Positions 25,289 to 34,900 of a stretch of 47,886 bases of DNA are shown piece after piece. Each line of letters opens with the position of its first letter. Within the stretch, counting starts at the first letter, position 1. Source of the stretch: Planctomycetota bacterium (lineage in GTDB: Bacteria; Planctomycetota; SZUA-567; H5-PLA8); contig JAKLKQ010000054.1 of NCBI GenBank assembly GCA_023150555.1, positions 1-47,886 on the forward strand, written 5' to 3'. Made by a program: the position numbers and the translations under genes. A model generated the notes under the pieces. The model was given only the letters and a program-made list of their open reading frames with translations. It did not search any database and was not told the DNA's origin.

Positions 25289-25664
25289 CGCCCGGCGCGT
25301 AGTTTTCCTCGACGGCGGCGATGGTCTCGAGGATGTCGGCGCGGCGGCGTTCGAGGTCGCCGGGCTTGGCGCCCTGGAAGAGGTTGCGGTCGATCCAGCC
25401 GGCCACCGCGCCGGCTTCCTTGCCCTCGGCCAGGCGGCGCTCGATCTCGGCGACGTCGGCGCGCAGGTCGGCGAGGACTTCCTCGCGGTTGGGCGGGCGC
25501 CCAGCCTTGAAGAGCAGCACCTCGTAGACGGTCTTCGTCGCTTCGTGGCGGTAGCGGATGACCTTGCCGTAGCGCCCGGTCTCGCCGGGTTCCATCAGCG
25601 CGTGGCGCAAGACGTCGTCGGGCGGCGCGCGGTCGGTCAGCGTGATGACGCGGTACTCGGCCAT
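25269..25664 (-). CDS. Hypothetical cytoplasmic protein, 131 residues
   Basis: GAGAGG lies 8 bases before the ATG. The protein begins with a strand-rich part (YRVITLTDRAPP, GKVIRYRHEATKTVYEVLLFKAG) and continues as a long charged helix (EEVLADLRADVAEIERRLAEGK), then a second helix pair. It lacks a signal peptide or membrane segment. I do not recognise the family. Its last codons coincide with a 20-base repeat also found 3' of the histidine kinase, so the C-terminus may have been altered by repeat insertion. Confidence 0.68.
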   Translation of the reverse strand: MAEYRVITLTDRAPPDDVLRHALMEPGETGRYGKVIRYRHEATKTVYEVLLFKAGRPPNREEVLADLRADVAEIERRLAEGKEAGAVAGWIDRNLFQGAKPGDLERRRADILETIAAVEENYAPGEAVPVP

Positions 25665-25707
25665 GGTCGATGCCTCTCTGGCGCTGCCGCCCTGCACGGC
25701 GGCGGGC

Positions 25708-26358
25708 CTATGCCTTCTCGGCCGCCCCGCTCTGCCGTGCGAACAGGCTACCGCAAAGTTTCCACAGATCGAAGACCAGGACCAGGGCCAGGACCGACGC
25801 GGCGACGCGGACAAAAAGCGCCGAATGCGAACTCCCGGGGCTCAGGAAGCGCAGGTTCGCGTATACGCAAAGCGGAATGAGGATGCTGACCAGGAGCAGC
25901 GTGGAGAGCCGGAATTGGAACCTGCTCTGCACCTTCGGCGGGTCGCTCATGCCCAGCGAAATCGACGCCAGAATGAGGGAAGCCCACCAGACATAGAATC
26001 CGGGCTGATGGCCAGGGTAGTGGAAAATGACGAGGAGCACTGGCGCGAAAGAAAGGACGATCGAAAGATGCACGACGGTCTCTTGATGCTTGTCAAGGAT
26101 TCGCAGCAAGGAGAAGGTATGGCAGCATGAAAGTGGAAGCGCCAGCGTTGGAATGCAGAACCCCATCGTAATGAGGAACCCAGAAAAAAGGTCAATGGAC
26201 GGAATGCCGCGTGGACCAAAGAAAGCGAAGTGAAGCTGGTAGCCGTTGTATCCCTTCCAAACGTTCAGGATCATGGATAGGAGAAACAGCATCCACGCGA
26301 CCACCGCCAGGCGCTGCTTCCAACTGAGCGGGAACGGGCTCCAGGAAGCTGAGTTCAC
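25708..26358 (-). CDS. Hypothetical multi-pass membrane protein
   Basis: 216 residues with a GTG start and about six predicted transmembrane helices (for example VVAWMLFLLSMIL, LITMGFCIPTLALPL, LSIVLSFAPVLLVIF, WASLILASISLGM, LLLVSILIPLCVYA, VAASVLALVLVFDLW). Loops are short, and no transporter or enzyme signature is seen. Its codon use looks less G+C-biased than its neighbours, with several A/T-ending codons, so recent acquisition is possible. It lies 43 bases upstream of the 131-residue gene. Function unknown. Confidence 0.65.
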   Translation of the reverse strand: MNSASWSPFPLSWKQRLAVVAWMLFLLSMILNVWKGYNGYQLHFAFFGPRGIPSIDLFSGFLITMGFCIPTLALPLSCCHTFSLLRILDKHQETVVHLSIVLSFAPVLLVIFHYPGHQPGFYVWWASLILASISLGMSDPPKVQSRFQFRLSTLLLVSILIPLCVYANLRFLSPGSSHSALFVRVAASVLALVLVFDLWKLCGSLFARQSGAAEKA

Positions 26359-26417
26359 GCGCGCCGGTCCGGTCCAATAAAGGGCGGGGCTCGCGCAAGT
26401 GCGGCCCCTTCCTTCTA

Positions 26418-26936
26418 TTACGCTTCCAGTGAAAATCCTTCCAGCGCCAGCAGGCGGCGTTTCCAGTCCATGCCGCCGCCGAATCCGCCGGGGCCGGAGC
26501 CCGCCACGACGCGGTGGCAGGGCAGAAAGAGCACCACCGGGTTGGCGCCGCAGGCCTGGCCCGCCGCGCGCACGGCCTTGGCCGAGCCTGCGGCCTTCGC
26601 GAGGTCCCCGTAGCTGCGCACTTCGCCGAAGGGGATCGCGTGCATCGCTTCCCAGATGCGGCGGAAGAACGGCGGGCGCCCGTCGAGATCGAAGAAGCTC
26701 AAGGGGAAGTCGGCGTTCTTGCCCTTCAGCCGCGCATCGAGTGCCGTTCGCAGGCGCTGGCCGCGCGCGCCCTCCTGGCCGTTGAGTTCCGGCGCATCTT
26801 TCGCGGCTTGGGGCTTGTTCGGATGGCGCGGCAGGGTCAGTTCGCGCAGGCCGCGGTCGCTGAATACCGCGCGCCAGGTGCCCAGCGGCGTGGTGATGCG
26901 GTACGCGCGTGCGGCGGTCTCGTTGGGTTTCGGCAT
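26418..26936 (-). CDS. ogt: Methylated-DNA--protein-cysteine methyltransferase
   Basis: 172 residues. It removes O6-alkyl groups from guanine by irreversible transfer to its own cysteine. The active-site motif is FLPCHRVV (Cys140), with the DNA-binding helix PFGEVRSYGDLAKAAG and the arginine-finger region RAAGQACGANP. The downstream GGFGGGMDWKRRLLALEG is typical of Ogt/AdaB. The N-terminal domain is short and divergent, and there is no AraC/AdaA fusion. GGGAG lies 6 bases before the ATG. It stands alone on the minus strand. Confidence 0.96.
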   Translation of the reverse strand: MPKPNETAARAYRITTPLGTWRAVFSDRGLRELTLPRHPNKPQAAKDAPELNGQEGARGQRLRTALDARLKGKNADFPLSFFDLDGRPPFFRRIWEAMHAIPFGEVRSYGDLAKAAGSAKAVRAAGQACGANPVVLFLPCHRVVAGSGPGGFGGGMDWKRRLLALEGFSLEA

Positions 26937-27347
26937 GGAGGGCTCCCTTCGTGACTTTCGAAAGGAGACGCTACTGCGCGCGAAGCTTGACGTAAACCGA
27001 AAACGCGCCCTATCAGAAGGAAAACGGGTAGTTGCACTCGGCGAGAGCGCCGAAGGCGCGGATTCACTACGAAGGACACGAAACGCACGAAGAACTAACG
27101 AGCGGTTGGCCCGGACGTCACCACGTCCGGGTCGCGGAACAAAGTGAAGCGACAAGAATCCATTAGGAAGCGTTCGGTTCACGGGAATCCATGCGCGGGT
27201 TGGCAGCCCGCGCCACGCGCTTGCCCGTACTGCCACGCAATCCGTTAGCCGGAAACTGGAAACCGGAGACGGGAAACTCGTTCGCCGCGGTTCGGGCGGA
27301 GCCTCGCCCTCCCAACCATACGCGGCCGGATGTTTTTCAACGAATTG
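26937..27347. other. Intergenic mosaic of short palindromes and repeat words
   Basis: About 410 bases without a gene. It contains a 9-bp hairpin, CCCGGACGT-CACC-ACGTCCGGG (27110-27131), and a 7-bp hairpin, GCGCGGG/CCCGCGC (27193-27213). It also holds a CTACGAAGGACACGAAACGC tract near 27066, of a kind that recurs as noncoding repeats in many genomes, and a GGAAACTGGAAACCGGAGAC iterated tract near 27249. The hairpins lack U-runs. The region lies 3' of the exported-protein gene ending at 27348 and upstream of ogt. Confidence 0.5.
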
Positions 27348-29144
27348 CTACGGCTTGTTCTGCCACTTGCTGCGGTTGGGGAACATCAGCACGGTGGTGG
27401 CGCAACTGAGGCTGCCGGCGTCGAGTTCGACTTGCAGGCCGTAGGGCTCGCTGCTCTCGCTCGCCAGCGGGAAGAGGGTGTCGTCCTCGAGGATCTTCTG
27501 CGTGGTGGCGAAGTGGCGCATGCCCTTGGGGTCGAGGCGGAACTCGATGACGGGCTCGTCGCTGCCCTTCTCGCGCTTGAAGATCGGGCGCGGGGTGCTG
27601 GTGTCGAGGGACATCGACTGCTCGAAGCCGTCGCCCAGGCGCAGGGTGGCGCTGCCGGTGCCGGCCAGGTCGCTGCCGTCGATGCCGAAGCGCGGCGCGC
27701 CGTAGAAGCGCAGCGTGAACTTGTCGCCGGGGTTCAGGCCACCGGCGCCGACATCGGTGGCGGCGACGGCGAAGCCCTGCCCGCCGCCGGCCAGGGGCTG
27801 GCCCTTCTGTGCGTCGCGGTTGAGCGCGTAGCGCATCTCGTAGCGGGTGGCGGTGACGTGGGCGGGCATCTCGAGGGCCTCGACGGCGAGCAGCCGCCCG
27901 ACGGCGATCTCAATGTAGATGCGCACGTCGTCGCCGTCGGCGAAGTTCTCGGCGTTGACGGCGGCGAGCAGATCGGTGGCCTTGACCTTGGCGCTGAAGA
28001 AGCCCTTCGTGTTGACGGAGAAGGAGAACTGGTCGATCACGATCTCGTTCAAGTCGTCGTCTTCGCCCAGGGCGTCGGACTTGGCCTTGCCGGTGCCGTT
28101 GACGATGGCGGTGTAGGTGCGGCCGTAGGGAGCGCCGGTGCCTTGGGGCCCGCCGCCGATGCGCAGGGTGATGGGGCGGCCGGCGAGGTTGGCGAGCAGC
28201 TGGCCGTTGAGGTCCAGGATGCCCTTGATGGCGAGCGAGTCGACCTGGGTCTTCTCGAGGTTCCCCTTGATCTGCGCGGTGAAGAGCATGACCGTGGACA
28301 TGGCCTGCGTCATGTCCTCGATCTCGACGGTGAAGACCTGGAATTCGTCAAGACCGTCGGTGTAGTCCACCGCTAGCGTGCCGAACCCGTCGTCGGCGAC
28401 GCAGGTGAATTCGAGCGTGCCGGTCTGCAGGGGGCGGCCGTAGAGCGTCCCGTCGGCGTTCAACGTCAGGCCGATCTCCTCGAGGTCGTCGATGTCGCCG
28501 CCGTCGAGCGTGATGCTGCCGGCCTCGACGTTGAAGAAGACGGGGTCGCCGAGGTTGTTGACGGTGTCGATGCGCGTGACGTAGTTCAGGCCCAACTGCG
28601 CGCCGGCCAGGCGGTCCTGCGCGAAGCGGAAGCTTAAGGTTGTATCGACCAGCAGGTGGAAGATGCCGGTCAGCTCCGCGCCGACCGAATCGACCACGCG
28701 CACGTCAAAGAAGATCTCTTCCTCCAGGCCGGTGTACGTGCCGCTGACGACGCCGGCGTCGCTTAGCTGGATCCCGTCTGTGATGACGGCCTGTGCGTTG
28801 CCGCCGGAGACTTCGACGAAGGCCGTGACGACGATCTGGTAGGGCGCGTTGCCGCCGGCGATGTGGACCATGCGTTCGAAGGGTTCGCCGGTGGCGATGT
28901 CGCCCAATTCGAAGTAGCTGACGCCTGTGTCGTCGATGCCGAATGTGATCAAGTCGTTGGGCAGGGTGCCGATGAAGTCCGGATCGAGGAAGCGCAGCGG
29001 CCCGCCGATCTCGCGGGGCGAGGCCTGCGCGCGGTCCTTCTCTTTGGCGGCTGCGCGCGCTTCGTTCGGGTTGGCCCGGGCATCGCCGAGGCCTAACGAG
29101 GCGCACAGGCTCGCGGCGGCGAGCAGCAGGACGAGCTTTCGCAT
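27348..29144 (-). CDS. Large exported beta-rich protein, paralogue of the one at 15549
   Basis: 598 residues. A signal peptide (MRKLVLLLAAASLCASLGLGDARA) is followed by an Ig/cadherin-like module (VVSGTYTGLEEEIFFDVRVVDSVGAEL), a second strand-rich unit with LTLNADGTLYGRPLQTGTLEF, and modules containing LAIKGILDLNGQLLANL and FSVNTKGFFSAKVKATDL. The same two module types occur in the 738-residue protein at 15549. No enzyme motif is seen. It begins 10 bases after the stop of the TPR-protein gene and is almost certainly translated from the same mRNA. A cell-surface or extracellular structural role is likely but unproven. Confidence 0.82.
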   Translation of the reverse strand: MRKLVLLLAAASLCASLGLGDARANPNEARAAAKEKDRAQASPREIGGPLRFLDPDFIGTLPNDLITFGIDDTGVSYFELGDIATGEPFERMVHIAGGNAPYQIVVTAFVEVSGGNAQAVITDGIQLSDAGVVSGTYTGLEEEIFFDVRVVDSVGAELTGIFHLLVDTTLSFRFAQDRLAGAQLGLNYVTRIDTVNNLGDPVFFNVEAGSITLDGGDIDDLEEIGLTLNADGTLYGRPLQTGTLEFTCVADDGFGTLAVDYTDGLDEFQVFTVEIEDMTQAMSTVMLFTAQIKGNLEKTQVDSLAIKGILDLNGQLLANLAGRPITLRIGGGPQGTGAPYGRTYTAIVNGTGKAKSDALGEDDDLNEIVIDQFSFSVNTKGFFSAKVKATDLLAAVNAENFADGDDVRIYIEIAVGRLLAVEALEMPAHVTATRYEMRYALNRDAQKGQPLAGGGQGFAVAATDVGAGGLNPGDKFTLRFYGAPRFGIDGSDLAGTGSATLRLGDGFEQSMSLDTSTPRPIFKREKGSDEPVIEFRLDPKGMRHFATTQKILEDDTLFPLASESSEPYGLQVELDAGSLSCATTVLMFPNRSKWQNKP

Positions 29145-29154
29145 CCGGGCTCCG

Positions 29155-30183
29155 TTACTTGAAGAAGATGCGGTCGACGTACAGGTCGACCTTGTTCTGC
29201 GCGTAGATGAGAAAGAGGACGTTGTTGATGTGGTCCTTGCCGCGCAGGGTGTCGGTGAAGGCCCACTTGGACTTCTCGGTCTTGAAGTCGGTGCCGCCCA
29301 GCGGGATCTCGACCTGCACCCACTCGTTGGACGCGACCTTCTCGGACTTGCCTTCGAAGTACTCGCCGTCCTTGTTCTGGAAGGCGACGGTGATCTTGAT
29401 GGGTTTGGGCGAGTTCTGGTAGATGCGGAAGCTGAGGGTGTTGCGGTCGGTGAGGTTCAGGGGCAGGCCCTTGCCTTCGAAGACCGCCTTGTCCTTGTCG
29501 CCGCCGGGCAGCGAGACCAGCACCATCTTGTCGCTGCTGTCCTTCTCGGTGTACGGGCGGACGGTGCAGTCGTTGACGTTGGGCCAGCCCTTCACCGGCG
29601 CCCAGCGGAAGTTCAGGTTCGGGTCGCCTTCCAGGCCCTCCTGCGCCTTCTTGGGGCCCTCGGCGGGCTTGGTTTCGTCGAGCCCCAGCTGCTTGCGGAT
29701 CTCCTCGATGCGCGCAGCGATCTCTTTGTCGTCGGGGTGCGACTTGATCCAGTCCTTGTAGATCTCCAGGGCCTTGTCGATCTGGCCCAGCTTGTCGTAG
29801 GCCATGCCCAGCTGCTTGACGGTGTCGTCGCCCGCGCCGTCCTTGCCGCGCACGAGGTCGAAGAGCAGCGCGGCGTCCTTGTACATGCCCTTGGACATCG
29901 CCCAGACGGCGAGGTTGTAGTGGCCCTTCCAGTCGTCGGGGTCCAGCTCGGCGAGTTTGCTCGCCAGGTCGTAGTCGATCGAGGCGATCTTTTCGCGCGG
30001 CAGCTTCACCTTGCCGGCGTTCTTGTGGACCAGGATCACGATGTAGTCGTCGGCTTCCTCGATGACTTTGCAGTCGAAGAAGATCAGGCCGCTCTTGAGT
30101 TTCACGGTGTCGGCGTGGACCGTGCGGGCCCCGAGCCCCAGGCTCAGCGCCGCCAGCAATGCCATAAGGATGAGCCTTCGCAT
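29155..30183 (-). CDS. Exported TPR protein with C-terminal beta-sandwich-like domain
   Basis: 342 residues from the ATG at 30183, chosen because GGGGAGG lies 6 bases upstream; an ATG five codons earlier overlaps that site. The signal peptide is MRRLILMALLAALSLGLGARTVHA. Residues of about 25-70 form a small strand-rich domain (VKLKSGLIFFDCKVIEE). TPR-like helices follow: WKGHYNLAVWAMSKGMYKDA and KQLGMAYDKLGQIDKALEIY. The C-terminal part (about 180-342) has a jelly-roll character similar to carbohydrate-binding domains, with NTLSFRIYQNS and NVLFLIYAQNKVDLYVDRI. It may bind glycans or a partner in the periplasm. It heads a two-gene operon. Confidence 0.8.
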   Translation of the reverse strand: MRRLILMALLAALSLGLGARTVHADTVKLKSGLIFFDCKVIEEADDYIVILVHKNAGKVKLPREKIASIDYDLASKLAELDPDDWKGHYNLAVWAMSKGMYKDAALLFDLVRGKDGAGDDTVKQLGMAYDKLGQIDKALEIYKDWIKSHPDDKEIAARIEEIRKQLGLDETKPAEGPKKAQEGLEGDPNLNFRWAPVKGWPNVNDCTVRPYTEKDSSDKMVLVSLPGGDKDKAVFEGKGLPLNLTDRNTLSFRIYQNSPKPIKITVAFQNKDGEYFEGKSEKVASNEWVQVEIPLGGTDFKTEKSKWAFTDTLRGKDHINNVLFLIYAQNKVDLYVDRIFFK

Positions 30184-30289
30184 AGCCCGCCTCCCCATAA
30201 GGATGCCCAGTTAGTATACAGGCAGCCTGGGGTCCCCGTCACCTTCCAACTGCAAGAGGACCTTGGGGTTCTGTGAGCTCCGGGCGCGG

Positions 30290-30392
30290 CAGGGTTTACG
30301 CGAAAAGCAGGGGTCAGGGGCGAGGGGTGTGGGGCGAGGAACGGCATCGGGCGAGCGCGGCGAAGTACAAGCCGAAAGCTGATAGCCGAACG
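30290..30392. repeat. Intergenic iterated-word tract
   Basis: Words such as GGGGTCAGGGGCGAGGGGTG (from about 30309) and AAGCCGAAAGCTGATAGCCG (about 30368) resemble those at 22720-22950 and 27248-27280. They lie just 3' of hflX. No protein or hairpin terminator is evident. Confidence 0.45.
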
Positions 30393-31748
30393 CTAATACC
30401 CGTTGCCGCCGGCGTGGCCGTTGCCGTTCTCGAGGATCTTCACCGAGCCGGCGGTCGTGGCGAGGCGTTCGAGCACGTGCTTGGTGGCGCGGCCCTTCAG
30501 CGTGATCCATTCGCCGTCTATCGCGCGCTGGTCCTCGAAGAAGTGCGTGGCCATGAAGGCCAGTGTGCGGCCGTCGCCGGCGTGCACCGAGACGGTGACC
30601 GGCTGGCCGGTCTCTCGCGCGCGCAGGCGGATCTCGTCGCGCAGCTGGTCGAGCCCCGCGCGGGTGCGCGCGGAGACGGCGACCGATTCGGGGTACTGGC
30701 GCTGGAGCTGGCTCAGGCCGATCTCGGTCTCGGGCGTCAGCGCGTCGGTCTTGTTGAAGACGACCAGCGTCTCCTGCTTGGCGCAGCCGATCTCCTTCAG
30801 CACGGCTTCGACGGCGAGCATCTGTTCGGCGGCGAAGGTCGAGGAGACGTCGACGACGTGCAGCAGCAGGTCGGCGTGGCGCGCCTCTTCCAGCGTGGCA
30901 TGGAAGCTGGCCACCAGGCGGTGCGGCAGGCGGCGGATGAAGCCGACGGTGTCGCTGAGCAGCGCTTCCAGGCCGCCGCCGAGCTTTAAGGTGGAGGTCT
31001 TGGTGTCGAGCGTCGCGAAGAGCTTGTCCTCGACCAGCACCTGTTCGCCGGTCAGCGCGCGCATCAGGGTGCTCTTGCCCGCGTTGGTGTAGCCGACGAT
31101 CGAGACGAGGAAGTGGTCCTGCGCGCGGGCCTGGACCATGCGCTCCTTGCGCCCGCTGATGTCCTTGAGTTCGTCCTTCAGGTCCTTGATCTGCTTGACG
31201 AGCTTGCGGCGGTCGGTCTCGATCTGGCGTTCGCCGGGGCCGCCGCGCAGGCCGATGCCGCCGGTCTGGCGCTCGAGGTGCGTCCACAAGCGCTTCAGCT
31301 GCGGCAGGCGGTACTCGTGCAGCGCCAGGCTGACCTGCACCTTGGCCATGCGGCTGCGCGCGCGCGACGCGAAGATGTCCAGGATCAGGTCCGTGCGGTC
31401 CATGACCTTGATGCCGATGATCTTGTCGAGGTTGCGGCCCTGGCTGGGCGTCAGGTCGTGGTCGAAGAGGATGCACTTGGCCTTGGTCTGCTCGGCCAGG
31501 CGCTTGACTTCCTCGGCTTTGCCCGTGCCGATGTAGGTGCCGGGAACGATGTCGCGCATGTTCTGCACGACCTTGCCGACCACGCGTGCGCCCGCGGTCT
31601 CGGCCAGGCGCTCGAGTTCTTCCAGGGGTTCTTCGCCGACCAGCAGATCGCCGGGCCGGTAGCCGCCTACAAGGATGGCCGGTTCGCGCTCGACGCTCCG
31701 TCGGTCGCCGCGAAGGCGGATGTGACGTCGTTCCTTCTTTTCGCTCAT
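30393..31748 (-). CDS. hflX: Ribosome-associated GTPase HflX
   Basis: 451 residues. The HflX N-terminal domain (about 1-205) has VVQNMRDIVPGTYIGTGK, CILFDHDLTPSQGRNL, the glycine-rich signature GLRGGPGERQIETDRR and a coiled helix. The G domain has Walker A GYTNAGKS (219-226), DTVG (266-269) and NKTD (332-335). HflX binds the large ribosomal subunit and helps split or rescue stalled ribosomes in stress. A basic N-terminal extension (KKERRHIRLRGDRR) precedes the usual start. It diverges from dinG across a 207-base gap. Confidence 0.96.
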   Translation of the reverse strand: MSEKKERRHIRLRGDRRSVEREPAILVGGYRPGDLLVGEEPLEELERLAETAGARVVGKVVQNMRDIVPGTYIGTGKAEEVKRLAEQTKAKCILFDHDLTPSQGRNLDKIIGIKVMDRTDLILDIFASRARSRMAKVQVSLALHEYRLPQLKRLWTHLERQTGGIGLRGGPGERQIETDRRKLVKQIKDLKDELKDISGRKERMVQARAQDHFLVSIVGYTNAGKSTLMRALTGEQVLVEDKLFATLDTKTSTLKLGGGLEALLSDTVGFIRRLPHRLVASFHATLEEARHADLLLHVVDVSSTFAAEQMLAVEAVLKEIGCAKQETLVVFNKTDALTPETEIGLSQLQRQYPESVAVSARTRAGLDQLRDEIRLRARETGQPVTVSVHAGDGRTLAFMATHFFEDQRAIDGEWITLKGRATKHVLERLATTAGSVKILENGNGHAGGNGY

Positions 31749-31955
31749 AGACTCCTGGCGTGCTGCCTCCCGGCCGCATGGACCTCCATCCTTTCAATAT
31801 ACAATGCTCCCGGCGTAAGTAAATGCCTGCGAAAGCCCATTCTCCGCGGTTCCGGCATGGTGCATAAGCGCCCGGTGGGCTCTCGATTTCTCGCAGGGGC
31901 AGGCTTGGCGATCGGCCGTATACTTGGAGCTACGTTCGGGGCGAACCTTCGTGCG

Positions 31956-34900
31956 ATGCTGATCGACGATCCCGTATTTCTCTCGCTGGTGGCCACCGCG
32001 CCGGGCGCCGATGGCCAGATCGTGGCCGTGCGCGCCGAACGCCGCGCGCTGGAAGACCCCGCGAAATCGATCCGTTCGTTCGAGCGCCTCGCGCGCCCCG
32101 CCGGCCGCGTCACGCGCGTGCAGGCCAAGGCGACGGGCCTCGACCCCGCGCAACTCGACGCCGCCCCGGAAATCGATGAGGTCCTCGAAGACCTGCTGGG
32201 CTTCAGCGAGGGCGCCAGCGCGTGGATCGTTGCCGGCGCGGAGGAGGCGCGGCGCAGCTTGAATGCCGTCGCCGCGGCGACGGGCTTCGCGGTGGGCTTT
32301 GGCCCGGCGGTGGTCGGCATCGAAGAGTTGGGCGGGCTGGTGCACCCCGAGCGCTGCCGGCATGGCGTTGGCGAGTTGCTCGTTCACTACGCGATCGAAA
32401 GCGCCGCCTCGCCCACGCCCGCCATCCTTCGCGAACTTTGGGCGCGCCTCGAGGCCGACCTGCTCAAGCTCCCGCTGCCGCTCTTGGCCGAGATGAACTG
32501 GCTCCTTACCCGCACCACGCATCCTTTAAAGGGGGTGCTCAAGCGCGCCGAGAAGGACGCCGTCGCCACGCAGTTCAGCGGCAGCCTGGGCGAGGGGAAG
32601 CTCTCGCTCGAAAGCCAGTTCAAGGACTTCAGCGAGTTCGTCAACCGCCTCGGCACGAAGGACGAAGAGGCTGTCGAGGAGACGCTCGAACAGGAGCCCG
32701 AGAGCCCCGTGCCGCTCTCGGACGTGCGCGCCTTCCTGGGCCCCGGCGGCCCGCTGGCGCAGGCGCTGGACAGCTACGAGGACCGCCCCGAGCAGATCGA
32801 GATGGCCGAGCGCGTCGCCGCGGCGCTCAACGACGGCCGCCACCTGCTCGCCGAGGCCGGCACGGGCGTGGGCAAGTCGCTGGCGTACCTCGCGCCGGCA
32901 GTGATGTTCTCGAAGGCCGCCGGCCGCCCGCTGGTGATCAGCACCCACACCAAGAACCTGCAGTCGCAGCTCTTTCACAAGGACCTGCCGCTCTTGCGCC
33001 GCGCGTTGAACGAGCACGTCGAGGTCGCGCTGCTGAAGGGCCGCAGCAACTATCTCTGCGCGCGCAAGTTCATGTATACGCTCCAGGAGGCCGCGCACGA
33101 GCTGGGCGACGAGGAACGCGCGGCGCTGCTGCCCGTGATGACCTGGGCCACGCGCACGTCCGACGGCGACGTCGCCGAACTGGCCGCCTTCGCGCCCGAG
33201 ATGGCCCCGGAATTGTGGGACCGCCTGCACACCGTCGGCGAGGACTGCCTCGCGCGGCAGTGCCCCTTCTACCAGCGCTGCTTTGTCTACAAGGCCCGCG
33301 GCGCCGCGCGCACCGCCGACGTGGTCGTCTGCAACCACGCGCTGGTCTTCGCCGACCTGCACCAGGACCACGGCGCCCTGCCGCCGTACCGCGAGGTCGT
33401 CTTCGACGAAGCGCACACGCTGGAGGACGTCGCCACCGACCATCTCGCGTGCGAGATCACGCCGCGCCGCGTCTACCGCCTGATCAACCGCCTCTTCCGC
33501 GCGCCGAAGGGCAGCCCCGCCGGAAAGGGCCTGCTGCCCGCGCTCCTCTTTCAGCTCGAGCAGGCCCGCGAGGACTTCCCGCCCGGCGACTTCGAGTCGA
33601 TCCACGCGCACGTGCTGGAGGCGATCCAGGCCGTCGGCCCCGCCGCCACCGGCTCGGATCTCTTCTTCGACCAGTTGCGCGAGTGGCTCGACCTGAGCGG
33701 CCCGCCGGCCGACGACGAGCGGCCCGAAGCGCCGTACGTTCCGCGCGAGCGCGGACGCCGCGGAGCTTCGGACGATGGCGGGCGCAGCGGCTTCCGGCCA
33801 CGATCCGGCGGCGGGCGAGGCGGCGAGCAGCGCCGGCGCTACAGCGCGCAGACGCTGCGCCCCGAGGAAGCCGAACGCCTGCAGGCGGGCAAGGAGGCCG
33901 CCGTCGCGGGGCTTGGGCGGCTGCGCCAGGCGCTCGAGCGCATGGACGAGGACTTCAAGGAGATCCGCAAACGCCGCGTGCCGCGCGCGCGCGAGCTGAG
34001 CAAGGAGATCGGCGCGCAGGACGTCTTCCTTCAGGAGCTGATCAGCGATCTGGAATTCGTCGCGCGCGCCGACGAGCCCAACTACGTGTACTGGACCGAG
34101 CGCATCGGTCGCCGCGCCATGCGCGTGGTCGCCGCGCCGCTGGACATCGCGCCGCTGCTGTACGACCAGATCTACAAGCGCAAACGTTCGGTGATCCTGA
34201 CCAGCGCGACGCTGAGCGTGCGCGACGCGCAGGCCGACGCGGCCTCGGGCTTCGCGCCGCTGGCCAACCCGCTCCTGCAGAGCATCCAGGCGCAGATCGC
34301 GCAGGCCGGCGGCGAGGCGGAGGGCAAGCCGCACCGCAAGTCCTTCGAATTCATCAAGCAGCGCCTGGGCGTGGGGCTGTGCGAGGAAGGGAAACTCGAC
34401 GAGCTGCTGGAAGGCAGCCCCTTCGACTACCCGCGCCAGGCGCGGCTGTACGTGCCGGCGTTCCTGCCCGAGGCCGGGGGCCAGAGCGAGGGGGCTTTCA
34501 ACGACGCGCTGACGGGCATGATCGCGCAGCTGGCCACGGCGAGCGAAGGGCGCGCGATGGTGCTCTACACCAGCTACGCGGCCTTGCGCGCGGCGGCGCC
34601 GGTCCTGCGCAAGGCGCTGGCGGGCGAACGCATCGAGGTCGTCGCGCAGGCCGAGGACGGCTCGCGCGAGGCGATCCTCGAACGTCTGAAGGCCGGCGGG
34701 CGCACGGTGCTGCTGGGCACGGCGAGCTTCTGGCAGGGCGTGGACGTGCCGGGCGCGGCGCTGTCGCTGCTGATCATCGCCAAGCTGCCTTTCCAGGTCT
34801 TCACCGACCCGCTGGTGCAGGGGCGCTGCGAGCTGCTGGAGGCCCAGGGCAAGGACCCCTTCCTCCATTACAGCGTGCCGCACGCGATCCTGCGCCTGCG

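Noticed and set aside
32526..34883. A 785-residue minus-strand frame inside the helicase
   Set aside because: Shadow of the DinG-family gene, whose Walker, DEAH and Fe-S motifs are clear.
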